Assembly (NCBI GenBank): GCA_965276785.1
Contig: OZ255629.1
Coordinates: 1,426,001 to 1,490,000, forward strand
DNA: 64,000 bases
Direction of reading: 5' to 3'
Source: LMUY01 sp965276785
GTDB lineage: Bacteria > Pseudomonadota > Alphaproteobacteria > Acetobacterales > Acetobacteraceae
Made by a program: the position numbers and the translations under genes. Of this stretch, positions 27,087 through 35,612 are shown piece after piece (position 1 is the first letter of the stretch; each line of letters starts with the position of its first letter). The notes beneath the pieces were generated by a model. That model saw nothing but the letters and a program-made list of their open reading frames with translations. It did not search any database and was not told the DNA's origin.

Positions 27087-27820
27087 TGCCAGACGCCCTG
27101 CCGCCCTTCGCTCGTTCCGCCTTGCTGCTGGACCTGGACGGCACGCTGCTCGAACTCGCCCGGACCCCGGCCAGCGTCGTGGTCCCGCCCGGCCTGCCCG
27201 CCACGCTTGCCCGCCTGCGCGACGAACTGGCCGGCGCGCTGGCCGTGATCACCGGCCGCCCGGTGGACCAGGTGGACACGTTGTTGCCCGGCGTGGTGCC
27301 GACCGTGGCCGGCGAGCACGGCGGCGCGCTGCGCCCCACGCTCGGCGCTGCGGTGCGGCGGCCGGATATCTTGCCGCCGCCGGCCTCCTGGCTCGCCGCC
27401 GGGGAGGCTTTCGTTGCCGCCAACCCCGGCACGTTGCTGGAGCGCAAGCCGCGCGGCTTCGTGGTGCACTACCGATTGGCGCCTGACGCCGGGCCCGCCG
27501 CTCAGGCCGTGCTCTCCACTCTGGTGCAGACCCAGCCGGCGGCCTTCCAATTGGTCGCCGCCCACATGGCCTGGGAAATCCGCCCGCGCGGCGTGGACAA
27601 GGGCGTGGCGGTGGCGGCGGTGATGGCGCTTCCCGGCTTTGCGGGCCGCCTGCCCATCTTCATCGGCGACGACGTGACCGACCAGGACGGCATGGCGGTG
27701 GCACGCAAGCTGGGCGGTGCGGGGTTGTTCGTCCCGGAGGTATTCGGCGACCCGGCGGGCGTGCGGGAGTGGCTCGGGAGCAGCGGCACCAGAGGCTGGG
27801 GCTCACTTCAACAAAAGTAG
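27086..27820 (+). CDS. otsB: Trehalose-6-phosphate phosphatase
   Basis: A 244-residue HAD-superfamily phosphatase that removes phosphate from trehalose 6-phosphate. Motif I is LLLDLDGTLLE near residue 14 (nucleophile in DLDGT), the cap carries GEHGG, the Lys/Asp motif PRGVDKGVAV near 170, and motif IV FIGDDVTDQDGM near 192. Length is typical of bacterial OtsB. It overlaps the DUF2155 gene by one base. No trehalose-6-phosphate synthase gene (otsA) is present in the window, so this enzyme is separated from its partner and sits in an envelope/respiration operon. Confidence 0.93.
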   Translation: MPDALPPFARSALLLDLDGTLLELARTPASVVVPPGLPATLARLRDELAGALAVITGRPVDQVDTLLPGVVPTVAGEHGGALRPTLGAAVRRPDILPPPASWLAAGEAFVAANPGTLLERKPRGFVVHYRLAPDAGPAAQAVLSTLVQTQPAAFQLVAAHMAWEIRPRGVDKGVAVAAVMALPGFAGRLPIFIGDDVTDQDGMAVARKLGGAGLFVPEVFGDPAGVREWLGSSGTRGWGSLQQK

Positions 27821-28375
27821 GATGGGCGCAGCCAATGCAAGAGTTGAGCGCCACGTTGGACGATGCTGACGAGCCCGTGCGGGCCACGATGCCGCGGGCG
27901 AGGAGTTTGCTTGCGAAAGTGAGAGGTCCCTTTGAACAAGAGGCCTGGCGCTTACGACTTCGTTGTCACTCCTGCTCCGCGCCTGTTTCCGGAGTTCGTT
28001 CGACCTGTTCAAGTTGCATAGCGGGGTCGTTTGCTGTCGCGCACAATATGCCCGTGACTGCCGACATGGTCTCTCGGTTCACTGTCTTTGCGCAGACCGC
28101 TCGAACCTCGGCGAGTCGCTTGATTGAGAACCCGTCGTCCCAGCACACGGCGGCTTCCCATGCGGCCGACGCTTGCGCCGCAGTCGTTGGCGACGCCGCC
28201 GGCGAGGCGCTCGACGCGAGCGGCATCTTCACCCCACAGCGCGAGCGCTTCCCATCCCACTGTTATCTCCGCCTAGTATCCAAGGTTCGCTCGCGTGCAA
28301 GATTTGTGCGGCATGGCCGCCCCAACCGAATCGAGGAAGAGGTCAAGCGGGTCGCGTCCTGCCATCGTGGTACCG
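27821..28375. other. Long gene-poor interval between convergent otsB and flippase genes
   Basis: No intact gene is visible. Frames are short and codon usage is unlike neighbouring genes. On the minus strand near 28180-28260 there is a possible remnant of a phosphotransferase-type gene, listed separately. I see no strong terminator hairpin for either converging operon. Confidence 0.5.
28009..28260 (-). pseudogene. Possible remnant of an APH-type phosphotransferase
   Basis: The first ~30 codons (GWEALALWGEDAARVERLAGGVAND) resemble, from memory, the N-terminus of aminoglycoside-phosphotransferase-family kinases; after that the similarity is lost and the frame breaks. If correct this is a decayed 5' fragment. 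The evidence is weak and it may be coincidence. Confidence 0.25.
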
Positions 28376-29860
28376 TCACGAGTTGCGGCCCGGCGTCAAC
28401 GCTCCTGCATTCTCGCTGTTTCGCAACCGTATCCCGACCCTCTCCCGCAAGCGGGAGCGGAAGATGACTGGCCGGTGCCATATGCGGGAGCCAAGCTCAA
28501 ACGGGTGGCGCACCGATAGCAAAACCAGCGCAGCCCCGTAACACGCGGCCCCCGCGATCACCTCTCCCCCCAGCCCGCCCGGCGCAGCCCGCACTGTCAG
28601 CGCCATCGCGCCGCAAGCCACAGCCACCCGCGCCGCAGCACCCAGGGGGAACGGCATTGGCCACGCGCGGCGCCCGATCGCCAGTGCATGCACGCACGAT
28701 ACCGCCATCGCCACCGCCTGCGCCACCGCCGCGCCCAGCGCGCCCCAGCGCGGCACCAGCAGCACCGTCAGCCCCACCGCCAGCAGCGCCGCCACCGCAG
28801 TCACCCCGAGCTGCAGCCCCGGGCGCTTGCCGAGCTGAAACGCGTGGTCGAGGAAATGCCCGCGCAGGCCGGCGAACAACCCCGCCGCCGCCAGCCAGGG
28901 CGTGAGCGCGGCCACCACCGGCACATAGGCCGCCCCCACCAGCAGCGCAGCCAGACCGTGGGCGGTCAGCGCCATACCGACCGCCATCGGCGCCAGCACC
29001 ATGAGCAGCAACGTGCCATTGGCGCGCAATTGCCGCTCGGCCGCCGCGGCGTCGCCCCGCTCCACCGCCCGCACCACCAGCGAATACCCCGCCGAGGCAA
29101 TCCCCGCCGCCACCACCGCCAAGCTGTTCTGCACCAGCAGGAACCCGGCGGTATACCAGCCCAACTGCGCCGCCGAGCCCAGCAGTTCGACCAGCGAGCG
29201 CGCGCCGCTGGTCGCCACACCGGCCAACGCCAGGCTCGCCGCCAGCGGCAGCCCAAACCCAAGCAACTGCCGCGCCAGCTGCCAATCCACGGCGCCGGAC
29301 CGGCACGGCAGCCGGCCCAGAGCGGCGCCTGCCACCGTTCCCGCCGCCATGCCCAGCGCCGCCACCACTGGGCTGCCGGTCAGCCAAGCGCCGCCGGCAG
29401 CGCCCACGGCGGCCAGCACGGCACGGCCGAGATTCATTGCCAAATAGCGGCCCGGCCGGGCGCGGGCGACGTGAAACCGCGCCGCCAATTCGAACCCGGC
29501 GTAACACCACATCAGCAGCAGCCCGGCGCCGACCGCCGCTGCGTCCGGCCCGGCGAACGCGCCGCAAGCCCAGGCGGCCAAGCCCGCCACGCCTGTGGCC
29601 GCCACGAGCATGGCGAACAGCGCCAGGGTGGTGGCCACGGCCCGGCTTTGGTCCGCCCGGCCGCCGCCGAGGCGGAGATAGGCCAGGCCTAACCAGTCGA
29701 ACAACGCCGCCGAGCCGAACGTCATCACCACCAAGGCCAGCCCATAGCGGCCGTACGCCGCCGGGCCGAGCAGGCGGGTGAGCAAGGCAGTGGCGGCCAT
29801 GCCCACCAGCCCAGGCAGCAGCTTGGCCGTGATGTAAAGCGCGCTGTGCCGGATCAGCAC
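28376..29860 (-). CDS. Polysaccharide flippase (oligosaccharide transporter, Wzx-like)
   Basis: A polytopic membrane protein of about 494 residues from the MOP/oligosaccharide-flippase superfamily, which moves lipid-linked repeat units across the inner membrane. About 12-14 hydrophobic segments can be traced, starting with LYITAKLLPGLVGMAATALLTRLLGPAAYGRYG, the family's usual first helix and loop. I choose GTG at 29860, which overlaps the stop of the preceding glycosyltransferase; the frame is open for 24 more codons inside that gene. The C-terminus (RSRLRERVGIRLRNSENAG) looks unusual and may be an extension into intergenic sequence. Last gene of the acyltransferase-wzy-GT2-wzx operon. Confidence 0.88.
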   Translation of the reverse strand: MLIRHSALYITAKLLPGLVGMAATALLTRLLGPAAYGRYGLALVVMTFGSAALFDWLGLAYLRLGGGRADQSRAVATTLALFAMLVAATGVAGLAAWACGAFAGPDAAAVGAGLLLMWCYAGFELAARFHVARARPGRYLAMNLGRAVLAAVGAAGGAWLTGSPVVAALGMAAGTVAGAALGRLPCRSGAVDWQLARQLLGFGLPLAASLALAGVATSGARSLVELLGSAAQLGWYTAGFLLVQNSLAVVAAGIASAGYSLVVRAVERGDAAAAERQLRANGTLLLMVLAPMAVGMALTAHGLAALLVGAAYVPVVAALTPWLAAAGLFAGLRGHFLDHAFQLGKRPGLQLGVTAVAALLAVGLTVLLVPRWGALGAAVAQAVAMAVSCVHALAIGRRAWPMPFPLGAAARVAVACGAMALTVRAAPGGLGGEVIAGAACYGAALVLLSVRHPFELGSRIWHRPVIFRSRLRERVGIRLRNSENAGALTPGRNS

Positions 29861-30789
29861 GCGGCTGGCGCCCGCGGCCGCCCCGCCGCCCAGGCCCGAA
29901 CGCGCTGCCGCAGCCCGAACGGCAGCACCCAAAAGGCCAGGAACGGCAGCACTTGCCAGGGGGTGGGCGCCCCATGCACGAACGCCCGCCGCAGCAGGGT
30001 GGGGAACGCCGGGTAGTCGGCCCGCCGCGCCGCCTGCGAGCCGAGATAGATCAGGCAGAACCCGCTATAGGCGCGCCGGGTCAAATGGCCGCGGTTGCGG
30101 TCGGCCCAGCGCAGCATTTCGCGCCAGTCGAACCGGCTGCCGAGCGACTCCCGGCCCTCCTCCTTGTAGAGCACCACCAGCGTGTCCGGCGCCATCACGA
30201 TCTCGGCTCCCGCAGCCTTGGTCACCCGCAACAGCAGGGTGGTGTCCTCGTTTTGCCGGTCGGTGCTGAACTGGGTGCGGGCAAACAGCGCCGTCGGCAG
30301 CAAGAACGAGGAGGTGCCGACATGCGCGTCGCCCCGGAACAGCGTGCGGCGGTCGAATAGATACTCGTCCACCGGCATTTGCCCGCGATACAGCGTGCGC
30401 GGCCAGACCTCCACGCCGCGCGGCGTGTGCACGCGGGACCGGCACGACACCAGCACCTCCCGCCCGGCCGCCGCTGCCAGTTGCCGCTCGATCTTCTGCG
30501 GCAGCCATTCGTCGTCGTCGTCCAGGAACGCGATCCATTCTCCGCGCGCCGTCACTGCCGCCGCGTTGCGGGCCGCGCCGGCGCCGGCGGGACACGGCGT
30601 TTGCATCACCCGCAGCCGAGGGTCGGCCACCGTGGCCAACGCCGACGTGGTCGCCGGATTGGGGCCGTCGACCACCACGACGACGTCCAACGCCGCATGG
30701 GTTTGCGTCAGCACGCTGGCGAGCGCGCGCAGCACGAGGTCGGGGCGCCGTGTGGTGGGGATCACGACGGTGACGAGCGGCGCGGTCAC
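29854..30789 (-). CDS. Glycosyltransferase family 2
   Basis: A 311-residue inverting GT-A glycosyltransferase. The N-terminus VTVVIPTTRRPDLVLRALASVL is typical, followed by the acidic metal-site AFLDDDDEW near residue 90 and ELxxR-like features further on (REMLRWADRN). It probably adds one sugar to the lipid-linked repeat unit made by this locus. Its end overlaps the flippase start, and its start overlaps the polymerase stop (ATGA), so it is translated as part of a four-gene operon. Sugar and acceptor unknown. Confidence 0.9.
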   Translation of the reverse strand: MTAPLVTVVIPTTRRPDLVLRALASVLTQTHAALDVVVVVDGPNPATTSALATVADPRLRVMQTPCPAGAGAARNAAAVTARGEWIAFLDDDDEWLPQKIERQLAAAAGREVLVSCRSRVHTPRGVEVWPRTLYRGQMPVDEYLFDRRTLFRGDAHVGTSSFLLPTALFARTQFSTDRQNEDTTLLLRVTKAAGAEIVMAPDTLVVLYKEEGRESLGSRFDWREMLRWADRNRGHLTRRAYSGFCLIYLGSQAARRADYPAFPTLLRRAFVHGAPTPWQVLPFLAFWVLPFGLRQRVRAWAAGRPRAPAAC

Positions 30790-32087
30790 GGCGTTGCGGC
30801 TTGATCGTGGGCGAAGCGCAACCGGAGCGGCGGCCGGGAGGCGAGCGCGGCCAGTTGCGCGTGGTGCGCCTCATGCCACAGGCCGAGCGTGACCAAGGCG
30901 CCCGGCATCAGCATGGTGAACTCGTCCGGGAAGGGCAGGGGGCCCTCATCCAGGTTCAGCACGTAGTTCACCAGCATGAACAGCAGCACCCAGCGGCTCT
31001 CCCGCAGCCCGCCCCAGCGGTAAGCCGCCACACCGCGCCATGCCACGCGGCCCCAGAGCAGCATATACAGCGCCAGGCCGATCAGCCCGATTTGCACCGT
31101 CACATCCAGGTAGCCATTGTGCGAGTCCGGCGCCTGCCATCCCACCAGCAGCCATAGATACTGCACTTCGCGGGAGTCATCGTTCCAGAACCCGGCATAG
31201 CCATGCCCCAACAGCGGCCGCTCCGCGATGACGTGCAACACCTCCTGCCACAACGGGCCGCGCCCGGTGAGCGACGCATCCCGTCCTGCCAACTCGAATA
31301 TAAACTGCGGCGCCACGATCATCAGCACGGCAATGGCCAGCACAGCCCAGCCGGCGCCGAAGCCTATCACCAGGCGCAGCCTCGGCCACCCGCGCGCTGC
31401 CAGAAACACCGCGGCCAGCAATACGAGCATGGCGATGCCGAGCGAGGTGGCGGACCGGCCCAGCGCAATGCAGAGCAGCAACAGCAGCACGCAAGCCAGA
31501 TGCGAACGCCGCACCCCTTCGTCCAGCATCCGGAAGGCGTAACAAGTCAGGCCGAGCAGCATGCACTCCGCCATTGGGTTCTTCTGCGAGAACACCCCGC
31601 GCATCGCCCGCTCGTAGCCCAAGGCGGTTTCACGCCCGATCCTCGGCACGGCGATAAACACCATAATGGAGAGCACACCCAGGAACACCGCGCAGCGCCC
31701 GGCGATGGCAATGGCCCCACGCAGCTCGAACGTTCGCGTCAGGTATACACCGAACAGCACGCAGGTGAGCAGCGACAAGCCTCGCCGCACGGTCGGTTGC
31801 GGGTTGTCCGACCACAGCACCGACAGCAGGCACAGCCCGACGATGGCCACGTAGGGCAACAAGTGGCGCAGCAACGGCACGTAGCTGCGCCAGCGTACGG
31901 CCAGGATGGCGAGCAATACGACTAGCACCAGCAACTGCGTGACGGTGCTGACGATGTCGGACCCGCCGGGCCGCAAGCCATCCTCGCCCCGCGCCACGCG
32001 CAGCGCCTGGATGATGCCCTGCTCGTAATAGACCACGCCCACATAGGCGTAAGCGCGTTCCCAGCGTGGCACCCGGCCCATGCTCAT
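30786..32087 (-). CDS. O-antigen ligase/polymerase family (Wzy-like) membrane protein
   Basis: A 433-residue polytopic protein with around ten membrane segments and a large periplasmic loop. The loop carries the Wzy_C pattern GRGPLWQEVLHVIAERPLLGHGYAGFW followed by SHNGYLDVTVQIGL, seen in both O-antigen ligases (WaaL) and polymerases (Wzy). In the same operon as a flippase and GT2, a polymerase for the repeat unit is the likely role. The start ATG at 32087 overlaps the acyltransferase stop (ATGA); the frame is open upstream but without similarity. Confidence 0.87.
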   Translation of the reverse strand: MSMGRVPRWERAYAYVGVVYYEQGIIQALRVARGEDGLRPGGSDIVSTVTQLLVLVVLLAILAVRWRSYVPLLRHLLPYVAIVGLCLLSVLWSDNPQPTVRRGLSLLTCVLFGVYLTRTFELRGAIAIAGRCAVFLGVLSIMVFIAVPRIGRETALGYERAMRGVFSQKNPMAECMLLGLTCYAFRMLDEGVRRSHLACVLLLLLCIALGRSATSLGIAMLVLLAAVFLAARGWPRLRLVIGFGAGWAVLAIAVLMIVAPQFIFELAGRDASLTGRGPLWQEVLHVIAERPLLGHGYAGFWNDDSREVQYLWLLVGWQAPDSHNGYLDVTVQIGLIGLALYMLLWGRVAWRGVAAYRWGGLRESRWVLLFMLVNYVLNLDEGPLPFPDEFTMLMPGALVTLGLWHEAHHAQLAALASRPPLRLRFAHDQAATP

Positions 32088-33271
32088 GCCGGCCGCCTGA
32101 CAACCGGCAATCGCGACAAACGCTGGCGCAGCGGCTCGGTATGGATTTCGGTCAAGCGAGAGAAGACGTAGGCGAACCCTATGCAGATGGCGAGCGTGCC
32201 GCCGATGGCGGCCCAGGGCGCCAAACCCTGCCCGCGCATTTGCCAGCCTAGGCCGGCCCAGCGCATCAGCCCGGTGATGCACAGCGTCAGGACCGGGATA
32301 TGGGTGCAGTAAAGCGAAAACGAGAAGCCGGCCAGTGCGCGTTGCAGCGCCGGCCGGGGGGGCGGCGGCAAGGCCGGGCAGAACCGCAGCGTGAGCAGAA
32401 GGTTGCCGAACCCCAGCGCGAGCAGCAGGTCGAGTTCGGCCGAAAGCAACGCGTGATCGCTGGCGAAACTACGGCGAATTAACAGCCGGATGGCGAGCAG
32501 CAGCAGGGCGAAAACCGCCGCGGCCGTCGCCGGACGGCGCAGCAGCGGCTTTGGCAGCACGGCCACCGCCGCGCCCACGCTCCAGACCAGCATGTAAGGC
32601 CCGACCGGCGAGCCGGTGAATTGCGCCGCCGTCAGCCCGGCGAGCGCCGCCACCGCCACACCGCCGAGCGCCAACCGGAACGCGGCGGGCCAAGGCGCCC
32701 ACAGCGCCAGCGCAACCGGTGGGAACAGCAGGTAATACCAGCCCTCATTGAACAACGACCAGAGCGCGCCGACGCCGCCAAATTGCACGCAGGCCGCCGT
32801 TTGCAGCAGCACCATGTTGCAGGCGAACACCGGCAACGAAAGGCTATCGCCGATGTCGCCGGGCAGCACGCCATACAGCGTCGCCCCGCCACGCATCGCC
32901 AGCCAATCCGCCACCGCCGCCAGCACCAAAGCCGGCCACAGCACGACGGCCAAGCGGACCGCCCGCTTCAGCAGGTAGCGGCCAAACGCGATGCTTCCCG
33001 TCGTGATCACTTCGCGCGCCACCGAGCCGCCGACCAGCAGCCCGCTCAACACGAAGAATACCATCACTGCCTGGTGGTCGAACCCGGCGGCGAAAGCGTA
33101 GCCGATATGGAGCCACGAGCGGCCCGGCAGCTCCGCAACCGGCGGCAGCATCCGAATGCCGGCATGGGTGACCAGCACCGACAGCGCTGCCGACCATCGG
33201 AACACGTCCACCCACGCGCTGAAGCTGCGCTTGCTCGCCTCGTCCGGCACCATCGGGTTCCTGCTACTCAA
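32084..33271 (-). CDS. Membrane acyltransferase (acyltransferase-3/OafA-ExoZ type)
   Basis: A 395-residue integral membrane acyltransferase that typically O-acetylates or O-succinylates exported sugars. The start region VDVFRWSAALSVLVTHAG has the family's conserved R..A...V..H pattern with the catalytic-type histidine; GFDHQAVMVFFVLSGLLVGGS follows near residue 70; about ten membrane helices follow, ending in FAYVFSRLTEIHTEP. It heads the operon acyltransferase-wzy-GT2-wzx. The acylated sugar is not identifiable. Confidence 0.9.
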   Translation of the reverse strand: MSSRNPMVPDEASKRSFSAWVDVFRWSAALSVLVTHAGIRMLPPVAELPGRSWLHIGYAFAAGFDHQAVMVFFVLSGLLVGGSVAREVITTGSIAFGRYLLKRAVRLAVVLWPALVLAAVADWLAMRGGATLYGVLPGDIGDSLSLPVFACNMVLLQTAACVQFGGVGALWSLFNEGWYYLLFPPVALALWAPWPAAFRLALGGVAVAALAGLTAAQFTGSPVGPYMLVWSVGAAVAVLPKPLLRRPATAAAVFALLLLAIRLLIRRSFASDHALLSAELDLLLALGFGNLLLTLRFCPALPPPPRPALQRALAGFSFSLYCTHIPVLTLCITGLMRWAGLGWQMRGQGLAPWAAIGGTLAICIGFAYVFSRLTEIHTEPLRQRLSRLPVVRRPA

Positions 33272-33722
33272 CAGCGCGGCTATACCGGGTGCGGCTCCTT
33301 GCAGGAAAATAATGTGTTGTGAAAGCCGCGTTTACTCGGCCATTCCGAAGTGACTCAGAGATGCGCCAACACCGTCTGTCCCACCCAGACCAGGCCGCGC
33401 AGCGTGATCAGGCTAGTCCCTCCGAGCAGCAGCAAACCCAGCCAAGTCATGGAACCATCCCCCGGCAGCTTCGCTTGCTCACAGCCCGGCCATTCCGCGT
33501 CCGGCGCAGTATGGTGTCGCGGTTTCACGGCCAAATAATGCACAGATGCGGACATGATAGTGTTCCCGGATCAGCTCAACGAGAACAGCCTACCGAGCTT
33601 CACTTAAAAATGCGTTAACGCGAACCACTTTCTTGTCGGCGCGCGAAATCGCGTTGCGTCAGTGATTGTGGAGCGATAAGCCTCCACACAGCCGTAGTCT
33701 AAGAGGATGGAGCGCCACCCCA
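33272..33722. other. Divergent intergenic region, relatively AT-rich
   Basis: Separates the acyltransferase operon (minus) from the methyltransferase-GT4 operon (plus), so both promoters should be here. It is less GC-rich than its flanks, with tracts such as gaaaataatgtgttgtg. The only candidate gene is the tiny membrane-protein frame listed separately. Confidence 0.45.
33355..33450 (-). CDS. Possible 31-residue single-pass membrane peptide
   Basis: The frame beginning at ATG 33450 encodes a peptide almost entirely hydrophobic in its first half (WLGLLLLGGTSLITLRGLVW), preceded by a purine-rich GGGGGA about 8 nt upstream. It lies alone in an intergenic region. Small hydrophobic peptides of this kind are often missed, but chance cannot be excluded. 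Confidence 0.25.
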   Translation of the reverse strand: MTWLGLLLLGGTSLITLRGLVWVGQTVLAHL

Positions 33723-34424
33723 ATGTCCACCGCACCGGCCGATGCGATCGCTTTCTACTCCGAGGCCGCTCCAAGCTTCCATGCCAGCTATCGCGCCGAC
33801 GCCAATCGGCTGGAGCGTTTGCAGGTCTGGCGCTGCTTTATCGACAAATACGTCGCCCACGCCAAGTTCGCCTACGATCTTGGCTGCGGCAGCGGCATTC
33901 TGGCGTGCGAATTGGCTCGCCGCGGGATCGACGTTGTGGGCGTAGACGGCGCCCCCGGCATGCTGAGCATCGCGCGTCGCAGCGCCTATGAAGCGCGGCT
34001 TTCGCGCATCCGCTTCGAGCAGCACCGATTGCCGATCGCCCACACCGATGGCTGGCAGAAAGCCGAATCTGTGATTTCCTCCAGCGCGCTCGAATACCTC
34101 GACTCATTGCCCGAGGCGTTCGCCTCCATCCATGGCTTGTTACAGCACGGCGGAACGCTGGTGTTCTCCGTCTCCAACCGCGATTCCCTCAGCCGCAAGC
34201 TGGTGCGCATGGTGCACCGGCTCACCGGCCGGCCGGCCTATTTCGGGCTGTTGAAGCAATTCCGCAGCATCGCGCAAGTCCGCGCCGAGTTGGACGCGGC
34301 CGGCTTCGATTTCCTCGAAGGCACCCATTTCGCTTGCGCCGACCGGGTGAACCGCTGGCTTGGCCGGGTGCTGCCGCTTCGATTGGCCAGCAACATGATC
34401 ATCGTCGCCGCGCGCCGCCGCTAG
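33723..34424 (+). CDS. Class I SAM-dependent methyltransferase
   Basis: A 233-residue cytosolic methyltransferase. Motif I is AYDLGCGSGILACELARRG near residue 50, motif II VVGVDGAPGMLSIAR, and the post-motif AESVISSSALEYLDSL near 122 with LLQHGGTLVFSVSN matches UbiE/small-molecule methyltransferases. The start MSTAPADAI at 33723 places motif I at the usual distance; 19 extra codons are open upstream. The GT4 gene follows after 6 nt, so it may methylate a sugar or lipid intermediate of the surface polymer; this is inferred from position only. Confidence 0.88.
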   Translation: MSTAPADAIAFYSEAAPSFHASYRADANRLERLQVWRCFIDKYVAHAKFAYDLGCGSGILACELARRGIDVVGVDGAPGMLSIARRSAYEARLSRIRFEQHRLPIAHTDGWQKAESVISSSALEYLDSLPEAFASIHGLLQHGGTLVFSVSNRDSLSRKLVRMVHRLTGRPAYFGLLKQFRSIAQVRAELDAAGFDFLEGTHFACADRVNRWLGRVLPLRLASNMIIVAARRR

Positions 34425-34430
34425 GCCGCC

Positions 34431-35612
34431 ATGGAACCGCTCCGCGTTCTGCTGGTTGGGCCGATGCCGCCGACCAAGGGCGGTGTCACAACCTTTATGC
34501 TAAACCTAATGGCCTCGCCCTTGGCCAGCCAAGCGCGGTTCATTCCGTTCACCACCTCGCGGCCGCCGAAGCGGAATGTGACGGAGAACTGGGGCTATCG
34601 CGCGATGCTGCGCGGCGGGGCAGGTCGGATCGCCGCCGGGGCCCTGGTGACGCTATGGCACCTGGCAAGCTTCCCGCTCGCAGTGCTGCGCCAGCGGGCG
34701 CAGTTGGTGCAAATCCAGGCTTGCGACTACCAAGTATTTTGGGAAGCCGCGCTCTACGCTGCCATGGCCAAGCTGCTCCGCCGGCCGGTGTTGTTCCGCA
34801 TCGGCGGCGCGTTCGACCTGTTCCACGACGGCGCCTCTGGGCTCGAACGATGGCTGATCGCGGCGGTGCTGCGTTTGCCCGACACGGTCATCGCGCAATC
34901 CGGCTTTGCCCGGGACGTCATTCGAAAGGCCGGCCGCAGCGGCGAGATCATCCTGCTGCCAAATTGGTCCCACACGCTGCCCGATTTGCCGGCACGAGGC
35001 TACGGCCAGGCGCCGCAATGCTTGTTCATCGCCGGGTTGGAGGCGCGCCGCAAGGGCGTTGAGGAAGTGATCGCCGCCGCTGGCATGCTGCACGCTCGAG
35101 GTTGTCAGGCTCGCATCCACGTCATCGCCGCCCCACCGGCATTGGCCGCCCGGATTGCGGCGCTCGGCCTACCCGGCGTCACCACCGAGGGTCCGGCCGC
35201 GCACGCATCTGTTCTGGCCGCCATGGCAGTCAGCGACGTCTTCCTGTTGCCGTCGCATGGCGAGGGCTTTCCCAATTCCCTGGTGGAGGCGATGGCGGCC
35301 GGCCTCGCCTGCATCGCCACGCCCGTGGGCGCGGTTCCCGAGATGGCCGAGGGCGGCGGTGTAATCACGGTGCCGGTCGCAGACGCCGCCTCGCTGGCCG
35401 ACGCGGTCGAGCGGCTGGCCTATTCCGCCACCCGCCGGCAGGAGTTGGGGCAGCGAGCCCGCGCGACGGTGGCGCAGCGCTACACGGCCGCCGCAGCGCT
35501 GCCGCCCCTCGCCGAGGCTTATTCGACGCTTTCGCGAGAGAGTTATGGCCGAAGTCCGATCGTGGCGAGCACGGCGCTTGCCCAGCCAGCGGCGTTGTCC
35601 GACGGTGGTTAG
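34431..35612 (+). CDS. Glycosyltransferase family 4
   Basis: A 393-residue retaining GT-B glycosyltransferase. The N-terminal domain opens LRVLLVGPMPPTKGGVTTFM; the C-terminal nucleotide-sugar domain has LFIAGLEARRKGVEEVIAAA and the acidic EX7E-type signature DVFLLPSHGEGFPNSLVEAMAAGLA near residue 265. It is the second gene of a two-gene operon with the methyltransferase. Its stop codon overlaps the stop of the convergent membrane-protein gene. Donor and acceptor sugars are unknown. Confidence 0.92.
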   Translation: MEPLRVLLVGPMPPTKGGVTTFMLNLMASPLASQARFIPFTTSRPPKRNVTENWGYRAMLRGGAGRIAAGALVTLWHLASFPLAVLRQRAQLVQIQACDYQVFWEAALYAAMAKLLRRPVLFRIGGAFDLFHDGASGLERWLIAAVLRLPDTVIAQSGFARDVIRKAGRSGEIILLPNWSHTLPDLPARGYGQAPQCLFIAGLEARRKGVEEVIAAAGMLHARGCQARIHVIAAPPALAARIAALGLPGVTTEGPAAHASVLAAMAVSDVFLLPSHGEGFPNSLVEAMAAGLACIATPVGAVPEMAEGGGVITVPVADAASLADAVERLAYSATRRQELGQRARATVAQRYTAAAALPPLAEAYSTLSRESYGRSPIVASTALAQPAALSDGG

